Below are positions 63,737-64,000 of a stretch of 64,000 nt of DNA, piece after piece. The notes under the pieces are model-generated. The model was not told where the DNA came from. It searched no databases and saw only the letters and a list, made by a program, of their open reading frames with translations. Numbering within the stretch: the first letter of the stretch is position 1; each line of letters opens with the position of its first letter. The stretch is taken from assembly GCA_018389105.1 (NCBI GenBank), contig JACATO010000589.1, forward strand, positions 1,352,001 to 1,416,000, written 5' to 3'. The DNA comes from Nautilus pompilius. Its lineage: Eukaryota > Mollusca > Cephalopoda > Nautilida > Nautilidae. A program made the position numbers and the translations under genes.

Positions 63737-64000
63737 CCCTCAGGGTGGAGAATTGGGTGGATTGACTGATACTGAAATCCTAGTTAAAGTAAATAATAAG
63801 TCAAAGTCCGTGCGTACTAAAATCTAAATGCTACCCATTTTAATTTGCACGAATCCGGTCAAACTCATAAATGGTAATTTATTCTTTGAAACCTATTTTT
63901 TAAAAGTTATTTATTTTTATTGTAATATTTCTGCTCCCTTGCTCCTCGTTACTCTCTTCTATCTTGCACAAGCAGTTGATTAGCTTCAGTGGGATCAAAG
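63737..64000. other. Flanking sequence, nothing recognised
   Basis: Short unique-looking A/T-rich stretch to the right of copy B. Confidence 0.6.

Overview
This is an animal (invertebrate) nuclear DNA window. It is A/T-rich, gene-poor, full of microsatellites and decayed transposons, and has no operon-like coding. I found one host gene fragment, the first coding exon of a class A (rhodopsin-like) neuropeptide-type GPCR at 56632-56982 (+). It holds an N-glycosylated extracellular N-terminus, TM1 and TM2, and ends at a good splice donor. No later exon was recognised, so the gene probably runs off the right edge across an intron of at least 7 kb. The protein family carried by two repeats here is one I know mainly from arthropods, and base composition plus repeat content fit a chelicerate such as a horseshoe crab. 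That taxonomic guess is inference.

The rest is an archive of repeats. (i) Two copies of an element with terminal inverted repeats (TIRs), copy A at about 2373-3361 and copy B at about 62388-63736. Both carry, on the minus strand, a C-terminal piece of an uncharacterised protein family that looks to me like a divergent DDE transposase. This is the best candidate for an undescribed system. (ii) Tc1/mariner relics: one nearly full length (14388-15592) and a 3' fragment of the same family (41250-41455); a second family (29877-30800, minus); a third with Sleeping Beauty-like nested terminal repeats (33200-34480, minus); and a weaker one (10405-10860, minus). (iii) Two hAT relics on the minus strand, one ZBED5-like (about 35770-37350) and one GTF2IRD2-like (about 49372-51120), each next to a hAT-type terminal sequence. 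(iv) tRNA-derived SINE copies near 11.5, 21.0, 23.3 and 32.4 kb. The first three share a C/T-rich central domain. (v) A 40-bp minisatellite at 25001-25178 and many microsatellites.

The relics are all broken by frameshifts, stops or deletions; I saw no intact transposase. The other open stretches of 60-130 codons match what chance gives in 64 kb of A/T-rich DNA and are not annotated as genes. Protein similarities are from memory of family motifs, not from a search.
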